Assembly: GCF_007830435.1 (NCBI RefSeq)
Contig: NZ_VLLC01000001.1
Location: 144,007-208,006, forward strand
Direction: 5' to 3'
Length of the DNA: 64,000 nucleotides
Origin: Desulfobotulus alkaliphilus
GTDB taxonomy: Bacteria; Desulfobacterota; Desulfobacteria; Desulfobacterales; ASO4-4
In this document: piece after piece, positions 28,174 to 38,119 of the stretch
Position numbering within the stretch: the first letter of the stretch is position 1
Layout: each line of letters opens with the position of its first letter
Notes under the pieces: model-generated
What the model was told of the DNA's origin: nothing
What the model saw: only the letters and a program-made list of their open reading frames with translations
The model's database searches: none
Made by a program: the position numbers and the translations under genes

Positions 28174-30182
28174 AAAAAATATCTCTTCGTATGCGGCGCA
28201 GCCTTTCACTGAGACAGACCTTCTGGGTTCTTGTACTGACCATGCTCACGGGCCTGATTACCAGCAGCGTACGGATGACCACGGACTACTACAGGGATCA
28301 GGAATTCCTGAAGGAACATATAGAGCAGCTTTTTATCATCAGCGAAGCATCCGCTGCCCAGTCCCTTTACCATCTGGATATAAGACAGGGAGAGCGCATT
28401 GCAGATGGCCTCTTCTCCCTTCCCATCATTGGCCGTGTCCGCCTTGTGGATGACTTCGGCATGGTTTTCGTACAAAGGGAGAGGGGCCGGACGGATCATG
28501 CCCTTACTCCACTCATAGTAAAAGTCATTCAGCCTGCACCTTTCCGCCATGCCCTTGTTTTCACCCCTGCGAATACGGCTGTGGGTTACATAGAAATTGA
28601 ACTGGATGCCCATCCCATTTTCATGGAACTCTTCCGGCGCTCTGCTCTGGCAATGATGATGGATTTCATCCAGTATCTGACCATGGCAGCCATCCTTGCC
28701 TATATTTTTTACCGCACCCTGAGCCGTCCCCTGCTCCGCATGACCGGAGAGATCGCCACCATTCATCCATCAAGACCCGGAGGACAGAGAATAACCATTC
28801 CCCATGGCAATGAGAAAAATGAGCTTGGCCAGCTAACTGAAACCATTAACGATATTCTCAGCAGGCTGCAAACACTGAATCAGGAACTGGAACAGCGGGT
28901 GGAGGAAAGAACCGCAGACCTGAGCAGGGAGCGGGAGCAGCTTCTCTCCATCTTTGACAGTATTGATGAGGTCATTTATGTCACAGATCCCTCAAACCAC
29001 GAAATTCTCTTTGTGAATCAGGCATTCAAAGAACTATGGGGAGATGCCACGGGAAAAAAATGCCATGAAATTATCCATGGAAGACAAATCCCCTGCATAC
29101 ACTGCACCTCTCTTACGCCTCTCAGTCCGGAGTTCAGCAGGGCAGGCGCCCCTGAAACCCATGAATTTTTCAACCCCTCAAGCCAGAACTGGTTCCGTTG
29201 TTTAAACAGGAGCATACGCTGGCCCGATGGTCGCATGGTCCGCTATGAAATGGCCTTTGACATCACCCTGCAAAAAGATGCTGAAAATATACTTAAAGAA
29301 CGCAGCGATGAACTGGAAAAAATCAATCAGGAACTGACGGACTCCATCAAAGCCCTGCAAAGTGCCAGAGAACAGCTGGTGCAGTCGGAAAAAATGGCCT
29401 CCCTTGGCTCCCTTGTGGCGGGCATTTCCCATGAAATCAACACCCCCATAGGCAACAGCATTACAGCCGCCACCTTTCTCTCGGAAAAAACCCGCCATAT
29501 TCTTCATCTTTTTTCCGGAAACGAACTGCGCCAGTCAGACTTCAGGGCCTTTATGGATACGGCAAAGGAGGCCACGGAAATTCTGCAGTCCAATCTTAAA
29601 AGGGCTGCGGATCTCATTGCCAGTTTCAAGCAGGTGGCCGTGGATCAGACCTCCAACCAGTGCCGCCACTTCAGACTCAAAGCCCACCTTGAGGATATTC
29701 TGCTCAGCCTCAGCCCCAGACTGCGCCATACCCGCCAGAAGGTTTTTATCCTGTGCCGTGAAGACCTGATGCTTTTTCAAAATCCCGGAGCCATTTCCCA
29801 GATTGTCACCAACCTCATCCTCAACTCCGTAACCCATGCCTTTGATCCTCAGAATGAAGGAGAAATCCATTTTGATATCCACACAAGCGGTGATATGGTA
29901 GAAATCATTTACAGGGATAATGGCAGAGGTGTTTCCCCCCAAACCCTCAGGCATATCTTTGATCCCTTTTACACCACAGCCAGAGGAGAAGGCGGAACAG
30001 GGCTTGGTATGCACATTACCTTCAATCTGGTCACCCAGACCCTGAAAGGGTCCATTTCCTGTGAAAGCCCTGAAAATGGCGGCATACGTTTTTTAATCCG
30101 CTTTCCCGTATCCATTGAACAGGAACAGTCTGACGGCCTGAAAACCGTCACCCCGGAAAACACTGGAGCAGAAATTCCATGA
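28170..30182 (+). CDS. membrane sensor histidine kinase with HAMP and PAS domains
   Basis: 670 residues. One membrane span near 17-34, a periplasmic sensor to about 155, a second span near 157-180 (MMMDFIQYLTMAAILAYIFY), then a HAMP linker and coiled coil (LNQELEQRVEERTADL). A PAS domain (about 260-375) carries an unusual cysteine set, KKCHEIIHGRQIPCIHC, a pattern found in some PAS domains that may bind metal or sense redox. HisKA has His421 in GISHEINTPIG, and the ATPase domain shows NLILNSVTHAF, DNGRGV and GGTGLGMHI. It overlaps the solute-binding gene before and the IclR gene after it. No response regulator is adjacent. Confidence 0.9.
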   Translation: MKKISLRMRRSLSLRQTFWVLVLTMLTGLITSSVRMTTDYYRDQEFLKEHIEQLFIISEASAAQSLYHLDIRQGERIADGLFSLPIIGRVRLVDDFGMVFVQRERGRTDHALTPLIVKVIQPAPFRHALVFTPANTAVGYIEIELDAHPIFMELFRRSALAMMMDFIQYLTMAAILAYIFYRTLSRPLLRMTGEIATIHPSRPGGQRITIPHGNEKNELGQLTETINDILSRLQTLNQELEQRVEERTADLSREREQLLSIFDSIDEVIYVTDPSNHEILFVNQAFKELWGDATGKKCHEIIHGRQIPCIHCTSLTPLSPEFSRAGAPETHEFFNPSSQNWFRCLNRSIRWPDGRMVRYEMAFDITLQKDAENILKERSDELEKINQELTDSIKALQSAREQLVQSEKMASLGSLVAGISHEINTPIGNSITAATFLSEKTRHILHLFSGNELRQSDFRAFMDTAKEATEILQSNLKRAADLIASFKQVAVDQTSNQCRHFRLKAHLEDILLSLSPRLRHTRQKVFILCREDLMLFQNPGAISQIVTNLILNSVTHAFDPQNEGEIHFDIHTSGDMVEIIYRDNGRGVSPQTLRHIFDPFYTTARGEGGTGLGMHITFNLVTQTLKGSISCESPENGGIRFLIRFPVSIEQEQSDGLKTVTPENTGAEIP

Positions 30183-30934
30183 GCATACAATCCGTTCAGC
30201 GTGCCCTGCGCATCCTTTCTTTTTTTTCCAGCAAGAACCCAAGGCTTGGCATCACCGATGTCAGTAAACAGATGGGCCTGCCCAAACCCACGGTACACGG
30301 ACTGATGCAGACCCTCCATGAAGAAGGATTTCTGCAGCAGGACCCTGAAACCAGAAAATACGGCCTTGGACTCAAGATCTATGAGCTGGGAACCTATCTT
30401 TCCGCCACCTTAAAAATCAATCAGGTGGGCATGGCCCCCACCCGCAGGCTGGCGGAAACCACAAGGCGCATGGCAAGGCTTGCCATATGGGACAGAAATG
30501 CAGCCCTTGTCACCATGAATCTTTTTCCCCACTTCCATGCGGGTTTCCAGCATCATCTGGGCCCGAGGCTACCCGCCTACTGCACGGCCTTAGGGAAAGT
30601 CATGCTGGCGGCCCTGCCCGAAGAAAGTTGTAACGAGTTTATGGAAAATACGGATTTCATTCCCTTCACGCCCAGAACCCGTACGGAAAAGGACCTTTTC
30701 AGGGAAGAAATAAGACAGATCCGCTTAACGGGCTTTGCAACGGAATCCGAAGAATACATGAACGGGATGAGCTGCATTGCTGCCCCCGTATGGGACAGTA
30801 CCGGAGAATGTGCCGGAGCCATCAGCATCTCCGACAGTCCGGCACTGCTTTCCGGGCCGGACCGGGACCATCACACAAGGGATCTTCTGGCAACGGCCAT
30901 GGAAGTTTCAAGGGCCCTCGGTTATCTTCCCTGA
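30179..30934 (+). CDS. IclR-family transcriptional regulator
   Basis: 251 residues. The N-terminal winged helix reads SVQRALRILSFFSSKNPRLGITDVSKQMGLPKPTVHGLMQTLHEEGFL. The C-terminal GAF-like IclR effector domain includes RLPAYCTALGKVMLAALPEE, GFATESEEYMNGMSCIAAPVWD and GAISISDSP. IclR proteins control small catabolic operons in response to a metabolite. The gene overlaps the kinase by four bases. The three genes together may sense one compound in two compartments, though a kinase coupled to an IclR regulator rather than a response regulator is unusual. Confidence 0.9.
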   Translation: MSIQSVQRALRILSFFSSKNPRLGITDVSKQMGLPKPTVHGLMQTLHEEGFLQQDPETRKYGLGLKIYELGTYLSATLKINQVGMAPTRRLAETTRRMARLAIWDRNAALVTMNLFPHFHAGFQHHLGPRLPAYCTALGKVMLAALPEESCNEFMENTDFIPFTPRTRTEKDLFREEIRQIRLTGFATESEEYMNGMSCIAAPVWDSTGECAGAISISDSPALLSGPDRDHHTRDLLATAMEVSRALGYLP

Positions 30935-31024
30935 CTTTTCCCTTCGCCTCCTCCTTATTTTATTTTCATAAAAAGACGGTTTTCGTTCCAGATGAATCTG
31001 GGGTATATATAAAACTTTGTTTCC

Positions 31025-31054
31025 GGCAGCAGGAGAGGCACTCTCCCTGCTGCC
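31025..31054 (+). promoter_or_regulatory. strong stem-loop in the parE leader
   Basis: GGCAGCAGG..AGAG pairs with CTCTCCCTGCTGCC around GCA, with one bulged C, 33 bases before the parE ATG. An AT-rich TATATATAAAAC (about 31003-31014) upstream may be the -10. The hairpin has no T run and is more likely a leader structure than a terminator. Confidence 0.45.
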
Positions 31055-31086
31055 CAGAGTTTCAACAATGAGGCATCGGGATTTTC

Positions 31087-33027
31087 ATGTTCGACAGAGC
31101 GGCACCGGCATCCACAGACTATACATCGGAATCCATTGAGGTTCTCAGGGGCCTTGACCCTGTAAGGCAGCGGCCCGGCATGTACACGGACACCCAGCGG
31201 CCCAACCATCTGGCCCAGGAGGTGATCGACAATGCCGTGGATGAAGCCATTGCAGGATTTGCAAAAAAAATTACCGTCACCCTGCACAGGGATCAGTCCC
31301 TGTCCGTACTGGACGATGGCCGGGGTATGCCCGTGGACATGCATCCGGCAGAAGGCCTCACCGGCGTGGAACTTATCCTGACCCGCCTCCATGCAGGGGC
31401 CAAATTTTCCAGCAAGACCTACCGTTTTTCCGGCGGCCTGCACGGGGTGGGCGTTTCCGTTGTCAACGCCCTCTCCCGCCGTCTGGAAGTGGAAATCCGC
31501 AGGGACGGCAAGCGTTACGCCATTGCCTTTGAACAGGGATACAGGGTCGAAGAACTCACCCCCATAGACACGGTCAGCCGCAGGAATACGGGAACCCAGG
31601 TGCGCTTCTGGCCGGAACCCCGGTATTTTGATGCCCCGGATTTCTCCGTCGGAAAACTTCGCCACATCTTAAGGGCCAAGGCCGTCCTCTGCCCCGGCCT
31701 TGAGGTAATCTTTTCCAATGAGATTGCAGGGACAAAGGAACACTGGCACTACGAAGACGGACTCAGGGACTATCTGGACACCACACTGGACATGCAGGAA
31801 AGGGTTCCCGAAGTACCCTTTACCGGCAGCCATGATACGGAAAATGAATCCGTTGAATGGGCTGCCACATGGATGGCCGAAGGTCCGGGTTCGGTTGCGG
31901 AAAGTTATGTCAACCTCATCCCCACCCCCCAGGGAGGCACCCACGTTAACGGTTTCCGGTCCGGGCTTCTCATTGCCCTCAAAGAGTTCTGTGAATTCAG
32001 AAACCTCCTGCAGCGGGGTGTCAAGCTGGCACCGGAGGATGTCTGGGAATCCTGCTCCTTTGTCCTTTCCCTGAAGATGTCGGAACCCCAGTTTTCCGGC
32101 CAGACCAAAGAACGCCTTTCATCCCGTCAGGCAGCCAGCTTCATTTCCACAGCGGTCAAGGATACCTTCAGTCTCTGGCTCAACCGCCATCCTGAAGTGG
32201 GGGAAGCCGTTGCTGCCATTGTCATACAGGCGGCCATGAAAAGGCTGAAGGCCGCAAAAACCGTATCCAGAAAAAAAATCACCGCAGGACCGGCCCTGCC
32301 CGGAAAACTTGCGGACTGCGTTTCCCAGGAAAGCGGACGGACGGAGCTCTTTCTGGTGGAAGGAGACTCTGCCGGGGGCTCTGCCAAACAGGCCAGGGAC
32401 AGACAGTTTCAGGCGGTCATGCCCCTGAGGGGAAAAATCCTCAACACCTGGGAGGTGGAATCGGGGCAGGTTCTTGCATCAAAGGAAATCCATGACATCT
32501 CCGTTGCCATAGGCGTTGACCCGGCATCCGATGACCTTTCCGGACTGCGCTACGGTAAAATCTGCATTCTTGCGGATGCGGACTCCGATGGTCTGCACAT
32601 TGCCACCCTGCTCTGTGCCCTGTTCATGCGCCATTTCCGGCCTTTGGTGGAAAAGGGGCACGTCCATGTGGCCATGCCCCCTCTTTTCCGCATTGACGCA
32701 GGAAAAGAGGTCTTCTATGCTCTGGATCAGTCGGAAAAAAAAGCCATCTTAAACCGGATTGCCCGGAAAAAAGGGAAAAAGGGTACCGTCAACGTGGTTC
32801 GTTTCAAGGGTCTTGGTGAAATGAATCCCATGCAGCTCAAGGAAACCACCATGGCTCCGGATACCCGCAGGCTGGTGCGTCTCACCCTTAACAATGACAG
32901 CCGTACCTTTGATATGATGGACATGCTGCTGGCCAAAAAACGATCCCAGGACCGCCGTGTATGGCTGGAAACCCATGGGGATAAAACCCTTGAAGAAAAT
33001 ACCGATGAAGGGGAGATCCTTTCATGA
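31087..33027 (+). CDS. parE: DNA topoisomerase IV subunit B
   Basis: 646 residues. The GHKL ATPase domain shows [25 protein letters not shown] and [15 protein letters not shown]. The Toprim domain shows [30 protein letters not shown] and the QLKETTM tail. The opening [29 protein letters not shown] matches ParE rather than GyrB, which usually has MYIGD. Topoisomerase IV separates linked chromosomes after replication. The gene overlaps parC by four bases. The start ATG lacks a strong ribosome site. Confidence 0.93.
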   Translation: MFDRAAPASTDYTSESIEVLRGLDPVRQRPGMYTDTQRPNHLAQEVIDNAVDEAIAGFAKKITVTLHRDQSLSVLDDGRGMPVDMHPAEGLTGVELILTRLHAGAKFSSKTYRFSGGLHGVGVSVVNALSRRLEVEIRRDGKRYAIAFEQGYRVEELTPIDTVSRRNTGTQVRFWPEPRYFDAPDFSVGKLRHILRAKAVLCPGLEVIFSNEIAGTKEHWHYEDGLRDYLDTTLDMQERVPEVPFTGSHDTENESVEWAATWMAEGPGSVAESYVNLIPTPQGGTHVNGFRSGLLIALKEFCEFRNLLQRGVKLAPEDVWESCSFVLSLKMSEPQFSGQTKERLSSRQAASFISTAVKDTFSLWLNRHPEVGEAVAAIVIQAAMKRLKAAKTVSRKKITAGPALPGKLADCVSQESGRTELFLVEGDSAGGSAKQARDRQFQAVMPLRGKILNTWEVESGQVLASKEIHDISVAIGVDPASDDLSGLRYGKICILADADSDGLHIATLLCALFMRHFRPLVEKGHVHVAMPPLFRIDAGKEVFYALDQSEKKAILNRIARKKGKKGTVNVVRFKGLGEMNPMQLKETTMAPDTRRLVRLTLNNDSRTFDMMDMLLAKKRSQDRRVWLETHGDKTLEENTDEGEILS

Positions 33028-35303
33028 GCGAAGACATCCTCACCCCGGATACCCTGGAAGGCGATGAAGCCTTAAGCCTTGATACCTTTACGGAAACGGC
33101 CTACCTTGAATATGCCATGTATGTCATTCTGGACCGGGCCCTTCCCCACATCGGAGACGGTCTGAAGCCCGTACAGCGGCGCATTGTCTACGCCATGAGC
33201 GAGCTGGGCCTCAAGGCCGCTGCCAAGTATAAAAAATCCGCCCGCACCGTGGGGGATGTGCTGGGTAAATACCATCCCCACGGAGATGCCTCCTGCTATG
33301 AGGCCATGGTGCATCTGGCCCAGCCCTTCACCTGCCGTTACCCCCTTGTGGACGGTCAGGGCAACTGGGGTGCCCAGGATGATCCCAAAAGCTTTGCCGC
33401 CATGCGTTACACGGAGTCCAAACTCACCCCCTATGCGGAACTGCTCCTTTCCGAACTGGGTCAGGGCACCACGGAATGGATACCCAATTTTGACGGCACC
33501 CTTTCGGAGCCCAGAGTCCTTCCGGCAAGGCTGCCCAATGTGCTCATCAACGGCGCATCCGGCATTGCCGTGGGCATGGCCACGGATATCCCCCCCCACA
33601 ACCTTGGAGAAGTGGCCGCAGCCTGCGTCCACCTCCTTGATTACCCGGATGCGGACACAGCTTCCCTCTGCCAGCATATTCAGGGGCCTGACTTTCCCAC
33701 GGGTGCGGAAATCATCACCCCCAGACAGGAAATCCTTTCCATCTACGAATCCGGCCACGGCTCCATTAAAATGCGGGCGGTTTTCACGGTGGAAAACGGA
33801 GAGATTATTATCACAGCCCTGCCCCATCAGACCTCCGGTGCAAAAATTCTGGAACAGATAGCAGGCCAGATGCAGACAAAAAAAATCCCCATGGTGGTGG
33901 ATCTCAGGGATGAGTCCGACCATGAAGATCCCGTGCGTCTGGTCATTGTTCTGAAAAACCCCAAAACAGACGCCCAGTCCGTCATGGCCCATCTCTTTGC
34001 CACCACGGATCTGGAAAAAAACTGCCGGGTCAACATGAACCTCATCTCCATGGACAGAAAACCCGGCGTTCTGGGCTTAAAAAGCCTCCTTTCCCAGTGG
34101 CTGGCCTTCCGTACACAAACCGTACGCCAGCGGCTGGAACACAGACTGAACAAACTCAGAGAACGCCTGCACCTGCTGGAAGGTTTTCTTCTTGCCTGCC
34201 TGAACATTGATGAAGTCATCGCCATTATCCGTCAGGAGGACAAACCAAAACCCGTTCTCATGGAGCGCTTTGGTCTGACGGAAATTCAGGCGGAATATAT
34301 TCTCGATACCCGCCTGCGGCAACTGGCACGGCTGGAAGAAGTAAGACTGAAGGCGGAGCAGGATGCCTGTGCAGAGGAAGCCAGCCGCCTTGAAGGGCTT
34401 CTCGGTTCAGAAAAAAAACTGAAAAGCCTTATCAAAAAAGAAATTCTTCAGGATGCAAAGCAGTTTGGCGATGGCCGCAGATCCCAGGTGGTTGCCAGGG
34501 AAGAGGCCCGTCCCCTGCGTCAGGATGAGCTGATGCCTGCGGAACCCATCACCGTGATTCTTTCGGAAAAGGGATGGGTCCGGGCAGCCAAGGGCCATGA
34601 GGTGGACGGCCACAGCCTTTCCTATAAGTCCGGAGACGGTCTTCTCGATGCTGTGCGGGGTAAAAGTGACCAGCAGGCGGTTTTCATCGATTCAACGGGC
34701 AGATCCTATTCCCTTGCGGCCCACGGGCTGCCCTCGGCCAGAGGTTACGGGGAGCCCCTCAGCGGCCGTCTGAGTTTTCCTCCGGATGCCGTTCCCCTGC
34801 ACCTGCTCATGGGCAGGCCCGAAGACAGCTTTCTCGTGGCCAGCAATGCGGGTTACGGCTTCATAGCAAGGCTTGGGGACATGATGGCCAAAAACCGCGC
34901 AGGAAAAGCCTTCATTACCCTGACCCGGGAAGCCGTTCCCTTAAAACCGCTGGGCCTTTCCCGGATTCAGGATCTGCTCCTTGCCGCCATCACCAACGAA
35001 GGCCGCATGCTTGTTTTCCCCCTTGGGGATCTTCCCGTACTGCCAAGGGGAAAGGGCAATAAAATTATCAACATACTGGCAGCCAGAGCTGCCAGCGGAG
35101 AAGAAGTGCTGAAACACCTCATGGTTCTCCCTTCGGATGCCAGCCTTGTTCTCTGGGCCGGAAAACGAAGCCTTACCCTGAAGCCGGGTCAGCTCGATCC
35201 TTTCCGGGGGGTAAGGGGACGCAGGGGGCAACTGCTGCCAAGGGGTTTCAGAAACATCCAGTCCTTTGATATTCTGCACCCGGAAAACAAAGAAGAGTCC
35301 TAA
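33024..35303 (+). CDS. parC: DNA topoisomerase IV subunit A
   Basis: 759 residues (E. coli ParC 752). The winged-helix domain has [15 protein letters not shown], and the catalytic Tyr129 lies in [11 protein letters not shown]; the tower and coiled-coil parts ([27 protein letters not shown]) follow. The C-terminal beta-pinwheel is shorter than in GyrA and lacks a clear GyrA box, which supports ParC. The residue at the position of E. coli Ser80 is Ala89, while the acidic partner (Glu84 in E. coli) is kept as Glu93. Translationally coupled to parE (ATGA). Confidence 0.93.
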   Translation: MSEDILTPDTLEGDEALSLDTFTETAYLEYAMYVILDRALPHIGDGLKPVQRRIVYAMSELGLKAAAKYKKSARTVGDVLGKYHPHGDASCYEAMVHLAQPFTCRYPLVDGQGNWGAQDDPKSFAAMRYTESKLTPYAELLLSELGQGTTEWIPNFDGTLSEPRVLPARLPNVLINGASGIAVGMATDIPPHNLGEVAAACVHLLDYPDADTASLCQHIQGPDFPTGAEIITPRQEILSIYESGHGSIKMRAVFTVENGEIIITALPHQTSGAKILEQIAGQMQTKKIPMVVDLRDESDHEDPVRLVIVLKNPKTDAQSVMAHLFATTDLEKNCRVNMNLISMDRKPGVLGLKSLLSQWLAFRTQTVRQRLEHRLNKLRERLHLLEGFLLACLNIDEVIAIIRQEDKPKPVLMERFGLTEIQAEYILDTRLRQLARLEEVRLKAEQDACAEEASRLEGLLGSEKKLKSLIKKEILQDAKQFGDGRRSQVVAREEARPLRQDELMPAEPITVILSEKGWVRAAKGHEVDGHSLSYKSGDGLLDAVRGKSDQQAVFIDSTGRSYSLAAHGLPSARGYGEPLSGRLSFPPDAVPLHLLMGRPEDSFLVASNAGYGFIARLGDMMAKNRAGKAFITLTREAVPLKPLGLSRIQDLLLAAITNEGRMLVFPLGDLPVLPRGKGNKIINILAARAASGEEVLKHLMVLPSDASLVLWAGKRSLTLKPGQLDPFRGVRGRRGQLLPRGFRNIQSFDILHPENKEES

Positions 35304-35357
35304 GACATAAAAGGCGCATCTTTATTCACAAAAACTTAAAGCACCCAGGGGCATTTT

Positions 35358-37556
35358 ATGAGCTTATCTCCAGGCGGAAAAATTCAGGGCATCAGCCTTC
35401 CTGCTTTCCTCCAGATGGTACAGATGGAAAAAAGCACCTGCACACTCACGGTGAAAGGGAAAAAATCCCAGGGAGAAATCCATATCCGGGAGGGTGAAGT
35501 CATTGATGCCAGCTACAGGGATTTGCCCGCACTGGATGCCGCCTACGAGATTCTATGCCTCAAAGATCCTGTCATTCACATGCAAAGGGACTGCGCTGCC
35601 ACGGAAAGAAAAATCCGTGTGCCCATGATGCACCTTCTCATGGAAGGGGCACGGCTTCAGGATGAAAAACTCCAGAACATCGGGGCTGAAGAAGACGATG
35701 AAGATGAGATCCCTGTGCTTGAAGATAAAGAAACACCTGAGCCAACGGCACCTTTCCAGCAGGACAGCGGAAGCGGTTTTGATGATGAAGAAGATGATGA
35801 GCTGGCCGCCCTGAGTGCCTATGAGTTTTCCGACGATGAAATACGTCAGGCCAGCAATGCGGATTTTACCCAGAGCGTCTCTCCCGAAGCCTCCTTGCAG
35901 CCCATCCGGATACAGGCCGTACAGACCAGCGCAAAACAGCCTTTAAAACCGGAGCAGCCTTCCCATGCAGAAAAACCCGAACCTCCGAAGCTCTCTCCTG
36001 CTCCAAAATTCAGCAGAAAACAGCTTCTGATTTTCAGTTTTACAGCCATAGGCTTCATTGTTGTCGCTGCAGCTGTTTCCTACTTTGGCTATGCCCGGTA
36101 CCAGCATAACACGGCCTATTCGGAACTTCAGGAATCCCTCCTGCGCATGGAACTGCCCGAACAGCAGGAAGTTCTGTTTACCCGCTTTCTGGATGCCTTT
36201 CCGGAAAGCCCCCATGCAGAAGAACTCATCCACGCAAGGAGTCAGCTCAGGGAAAATATACTGGAAAGGGATTTCCGTGAACTCATGACAGAAAAAGAAC
36301 AGCTTTCTTCCGGTCATGAAGACTTTGAAAGGGGGCTGCGACTCTATGACCGCTTTCTTATCCGTCATCCTTTCGGCACAAGGACGGATACGGTTAAAAA
36401 GCTGCGCGAGGATCATATTCTTACCATGGCAAAAAATATGGCGGCCATGACTGTGCAAGAGCTTCCCGAAAAAGACTGGTTACAGCGGACAAGGGATTTC
36501 CAGCAGCGTTTTCCGGAAAATCCCGGCATGGAAATCCTGGAAAAAAGCATAAAAGAAAGGGGAGACCGGCGGCTGGCATTTATGCTTGGGCTTCCCGTCA
36601 ACAACAGGGAAACACGATCCCGTGCCGTGGCTGCCGCCCGTGAATACATGGAAGATTTCCCTGAGCACGGAGGCGTGGAAAGGGCCCGCACCCATCTGGC
36701 CAGCCTTCTACGGCAGCAGCGCATTGAGGATCTTCAGGATTCTGCAGAGAAGCTGAACAGCAATGAAGAGATGCTGCGTTTTTTTGAAAGAACAAGGCGA
36801 GAGGAAAACGATCCGCAGATTCTCGCCTTTGTTCGTCAGCGCATCACGGAGCTTGAGCAAAAGACAGCAGAAGACCGGATGTGGGAAAGTCTGCAGTCGG
36901 ATCTCAACCGCCCCGGTCTCAGTGAAACGGCCCGCATCTCCCTTCTGGACCGCTACCTCACCGAATCTCCGCCGGACCATTACCGAAGCCGGGCCCAGAC
37001 CATGCGAAACCAGATTCTTTCGGAAAGGGCAAGGCGGGAGCAGCAAGCCCTTGAAGAAAGAAGGCGTCAGGCAGCACTGGCCCTGCAGCGTCAGCAGGCG
37101 GAGGAAAGGGCAAGGGCCACAGAGGCAAGGGCACGCCTTGAAAATGCCACAAGGGAAATGAACCAGCGGCTTGCAGGGGTGGCCCAGCGTTTCATCAACC
37201 TCAACAATGGAACGGTGCAGGACAGACAGACCGGAAAGATATGGATGCTGACGGATTCCGAAGCCCATACGGGCCAATGCCTTAATTTCAATGAGGCAAG
37301 GGACTTTGTGCAAAACCTTGATCTCGGTGGTCACAGGGACTGGCGGCTGCCAAGGGAAAGCGAGCTGGCCCAGATATTTAAAAATCCTCCGGCCTATCCC
37401 CTGCCCGACCCCAACCGCTGGTACTGGAGTTCGGAGCTTTTCAGCCGGGGCTATACCAATGAAGTCCGGGTGGTCACAGCAAGGGATGAAAGCGTTTTTC
37501 AAAGGCAGAGCCATAGGCCCGAAACCTGCGGCCATGCCTTTGCCGTCAGACCCTGA
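35358..37556 (+). CDS. DUF4388 - transmembrane - DUF1566 protein
   Basis: 732 residues. Residues 1-100 form a DUF4388 (PATAN-like) domain (ISLPAFLQMVQMEKSTCTLTV..GEVIDASYRDLPALDAAYEIL), usually found in gliding or signalling proteins. An acidic Pro-rich linker follows (100-215), then one membrane span (LLIFSFTAIGFIVVAAAVSYFGYA, about 220-245) and a long helical, Glu/Arg-rich region with coiled coil to about 605. The C-terminal 120 residues are a DUF1566 domain (RDWRLPRESELAQIF; YWSSELFSRG; HAFAVRP). The topology puts DUF4388 in the cytoplasm and DUF1566 outside, a possible transmembrane signal link. It follows parC after 54 bases. Confidence 0.8.
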   Translation: MSLSPGGKIQGISLPAFLQMVQMEKSTCTLTVKGKKSQGEIHIREGEVIDASYRDLPALDAAYEILCLKDPVIHMQRDCAATERKIRVPMMHLLMEGARLQDEKLQNIGAEEDDEDEIPVLEDKETPEPTAPFQQDSGSGFDDEEDDELAALSAYEFSDDEIRQASNADFTQSVSPEASLQPIRIQAVQTSAKQPLKPEQPSHAEKPEPPKLSPAPKFSRKQLLIFSFTAIGFIVVAAAVSYFGYARYQHNTAYSELQESLLRMELPEQQEVLFTRFLDAFPESPHAEELIHARSQLRENILERDFRELMTEKEQLSSGHEDFERGLRLYDRFLIRHPFGTRTDTVKKLREDHILTMAKNMAAMTVQELPEKDWLQRTRDFQQRFPENPGMEILEKSIKERGDRRLAFMLGLPVNNRETRSRAVAAAREYMEDFPEHGGVERARTHLASLLRQQRIEDLQDSAEKLNSNEEMLRFFERTRREENDPQILAFVRQRITELEQKTAEDRMWESLQSDLNRPGLSETARISLLDRYLTESPPDHYRSRAQTMRNQILSERARREQQALEERRRQAALALQRQQAEERARATEARARLENATREMNQRLAGVAQRFINLNNGTVQDRQTGKIWMLTDSEAHTGQCLNFNEARDFVQNLDLGGHRDWRLPRESELAQIFKNPPAYPLPDPNRWYWSSELFSRGYTNEVRVVTARDESVFQRQSHRPETCGHAFAVRP

Positions 37557-37597
37557 CTTTGCTTGCTAAAGGCCACATCTGTCAGTCAGACAGGTAT

Positions 37598-37881
37598 CCC
37601 GGCTGTTTGACCGTGACGCAATCCGGCACTCAAGCTGAAAAGCTCAAGCCCTTTACGGGAGCAAAAGTGCTTGAAGGATCTTGAGTGCCGGATTCGGGAG
37701 CTTCTTGCCCTGTGCTGAATCGGCAAAACTTGTCGGCACAGGCAGATTGGGCTTTTGTATTTCCATAGAAGCTTTGGTACGCTGCCTTTTGTGCCGACTT
37801 CAGACAGTTGCCGATTCTTTACGCACAGGCCTGCGAAGCTCTGATCCGAAACGATTGCAATGCCACTCACAAACAGCCGGG
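37598..37881. repeat. palindromic inner module of the foldback family, standing alone
   Basis: Outer arms CCCGGCTGTTTG (37598-37609) and CAAACAGCCGGG (37870-37881) are perfect complements. Inside are the GTGACGCAATC and GATTGCAATGCCAC boundaries, a 12-bp stem CCGGCACTCAAG/CTTGAGTGCCGG, and a second stem containing TGTCGGCACAGGCAG and CTGCCTTTTGTGCCGAC. The element ends GTAATTATTCAG are absent, so the module occurs here without the outer part seen in the three complete copies. Confidence 0.7.
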
Positions 37882-37890
37882 ACACTTTAG

Positions 37891-38024
37891 CCCAAGTTCG
37901 CCAAAGTAGTGACCATACTTCTGAAGGCTTAGTTTAAATGGCTAAAAAATGGATATGTAGAACCCATAAAAAATCACTTCGCTTGATTTCATTGGGTTTT
38001 CAGAAAAAAAATGACGAACTTGGG
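37891..38024. repeat. inverted repeat downstream of the palindromic module
   Basis: CCCAAGTTCG (37891-37900) and CGAACTTGGG (38015-38024) are perfect inverted copies. An inner pair AACCCAT..ATTGGGTT adds to the fold. Together with the module before it, this fills the 560-base gap between the DUF1566 gene and the FtsK gene. Confidence 0.55.
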
Positions 38025-38119
38025 TTAGGGCTGAACGAAGCAGCTCAAATTAAAGCTCATGGATTTTAGATCAAAAAATACCTGACGCTTACCATTATTT
38101 TGACACACACGGAGTATCC

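Noticed and set aside
33072-33992. 306-codon frame antisense to parC
   Set aside because: Shadow of parC; composition is His/Gly-rich and no motif is present.
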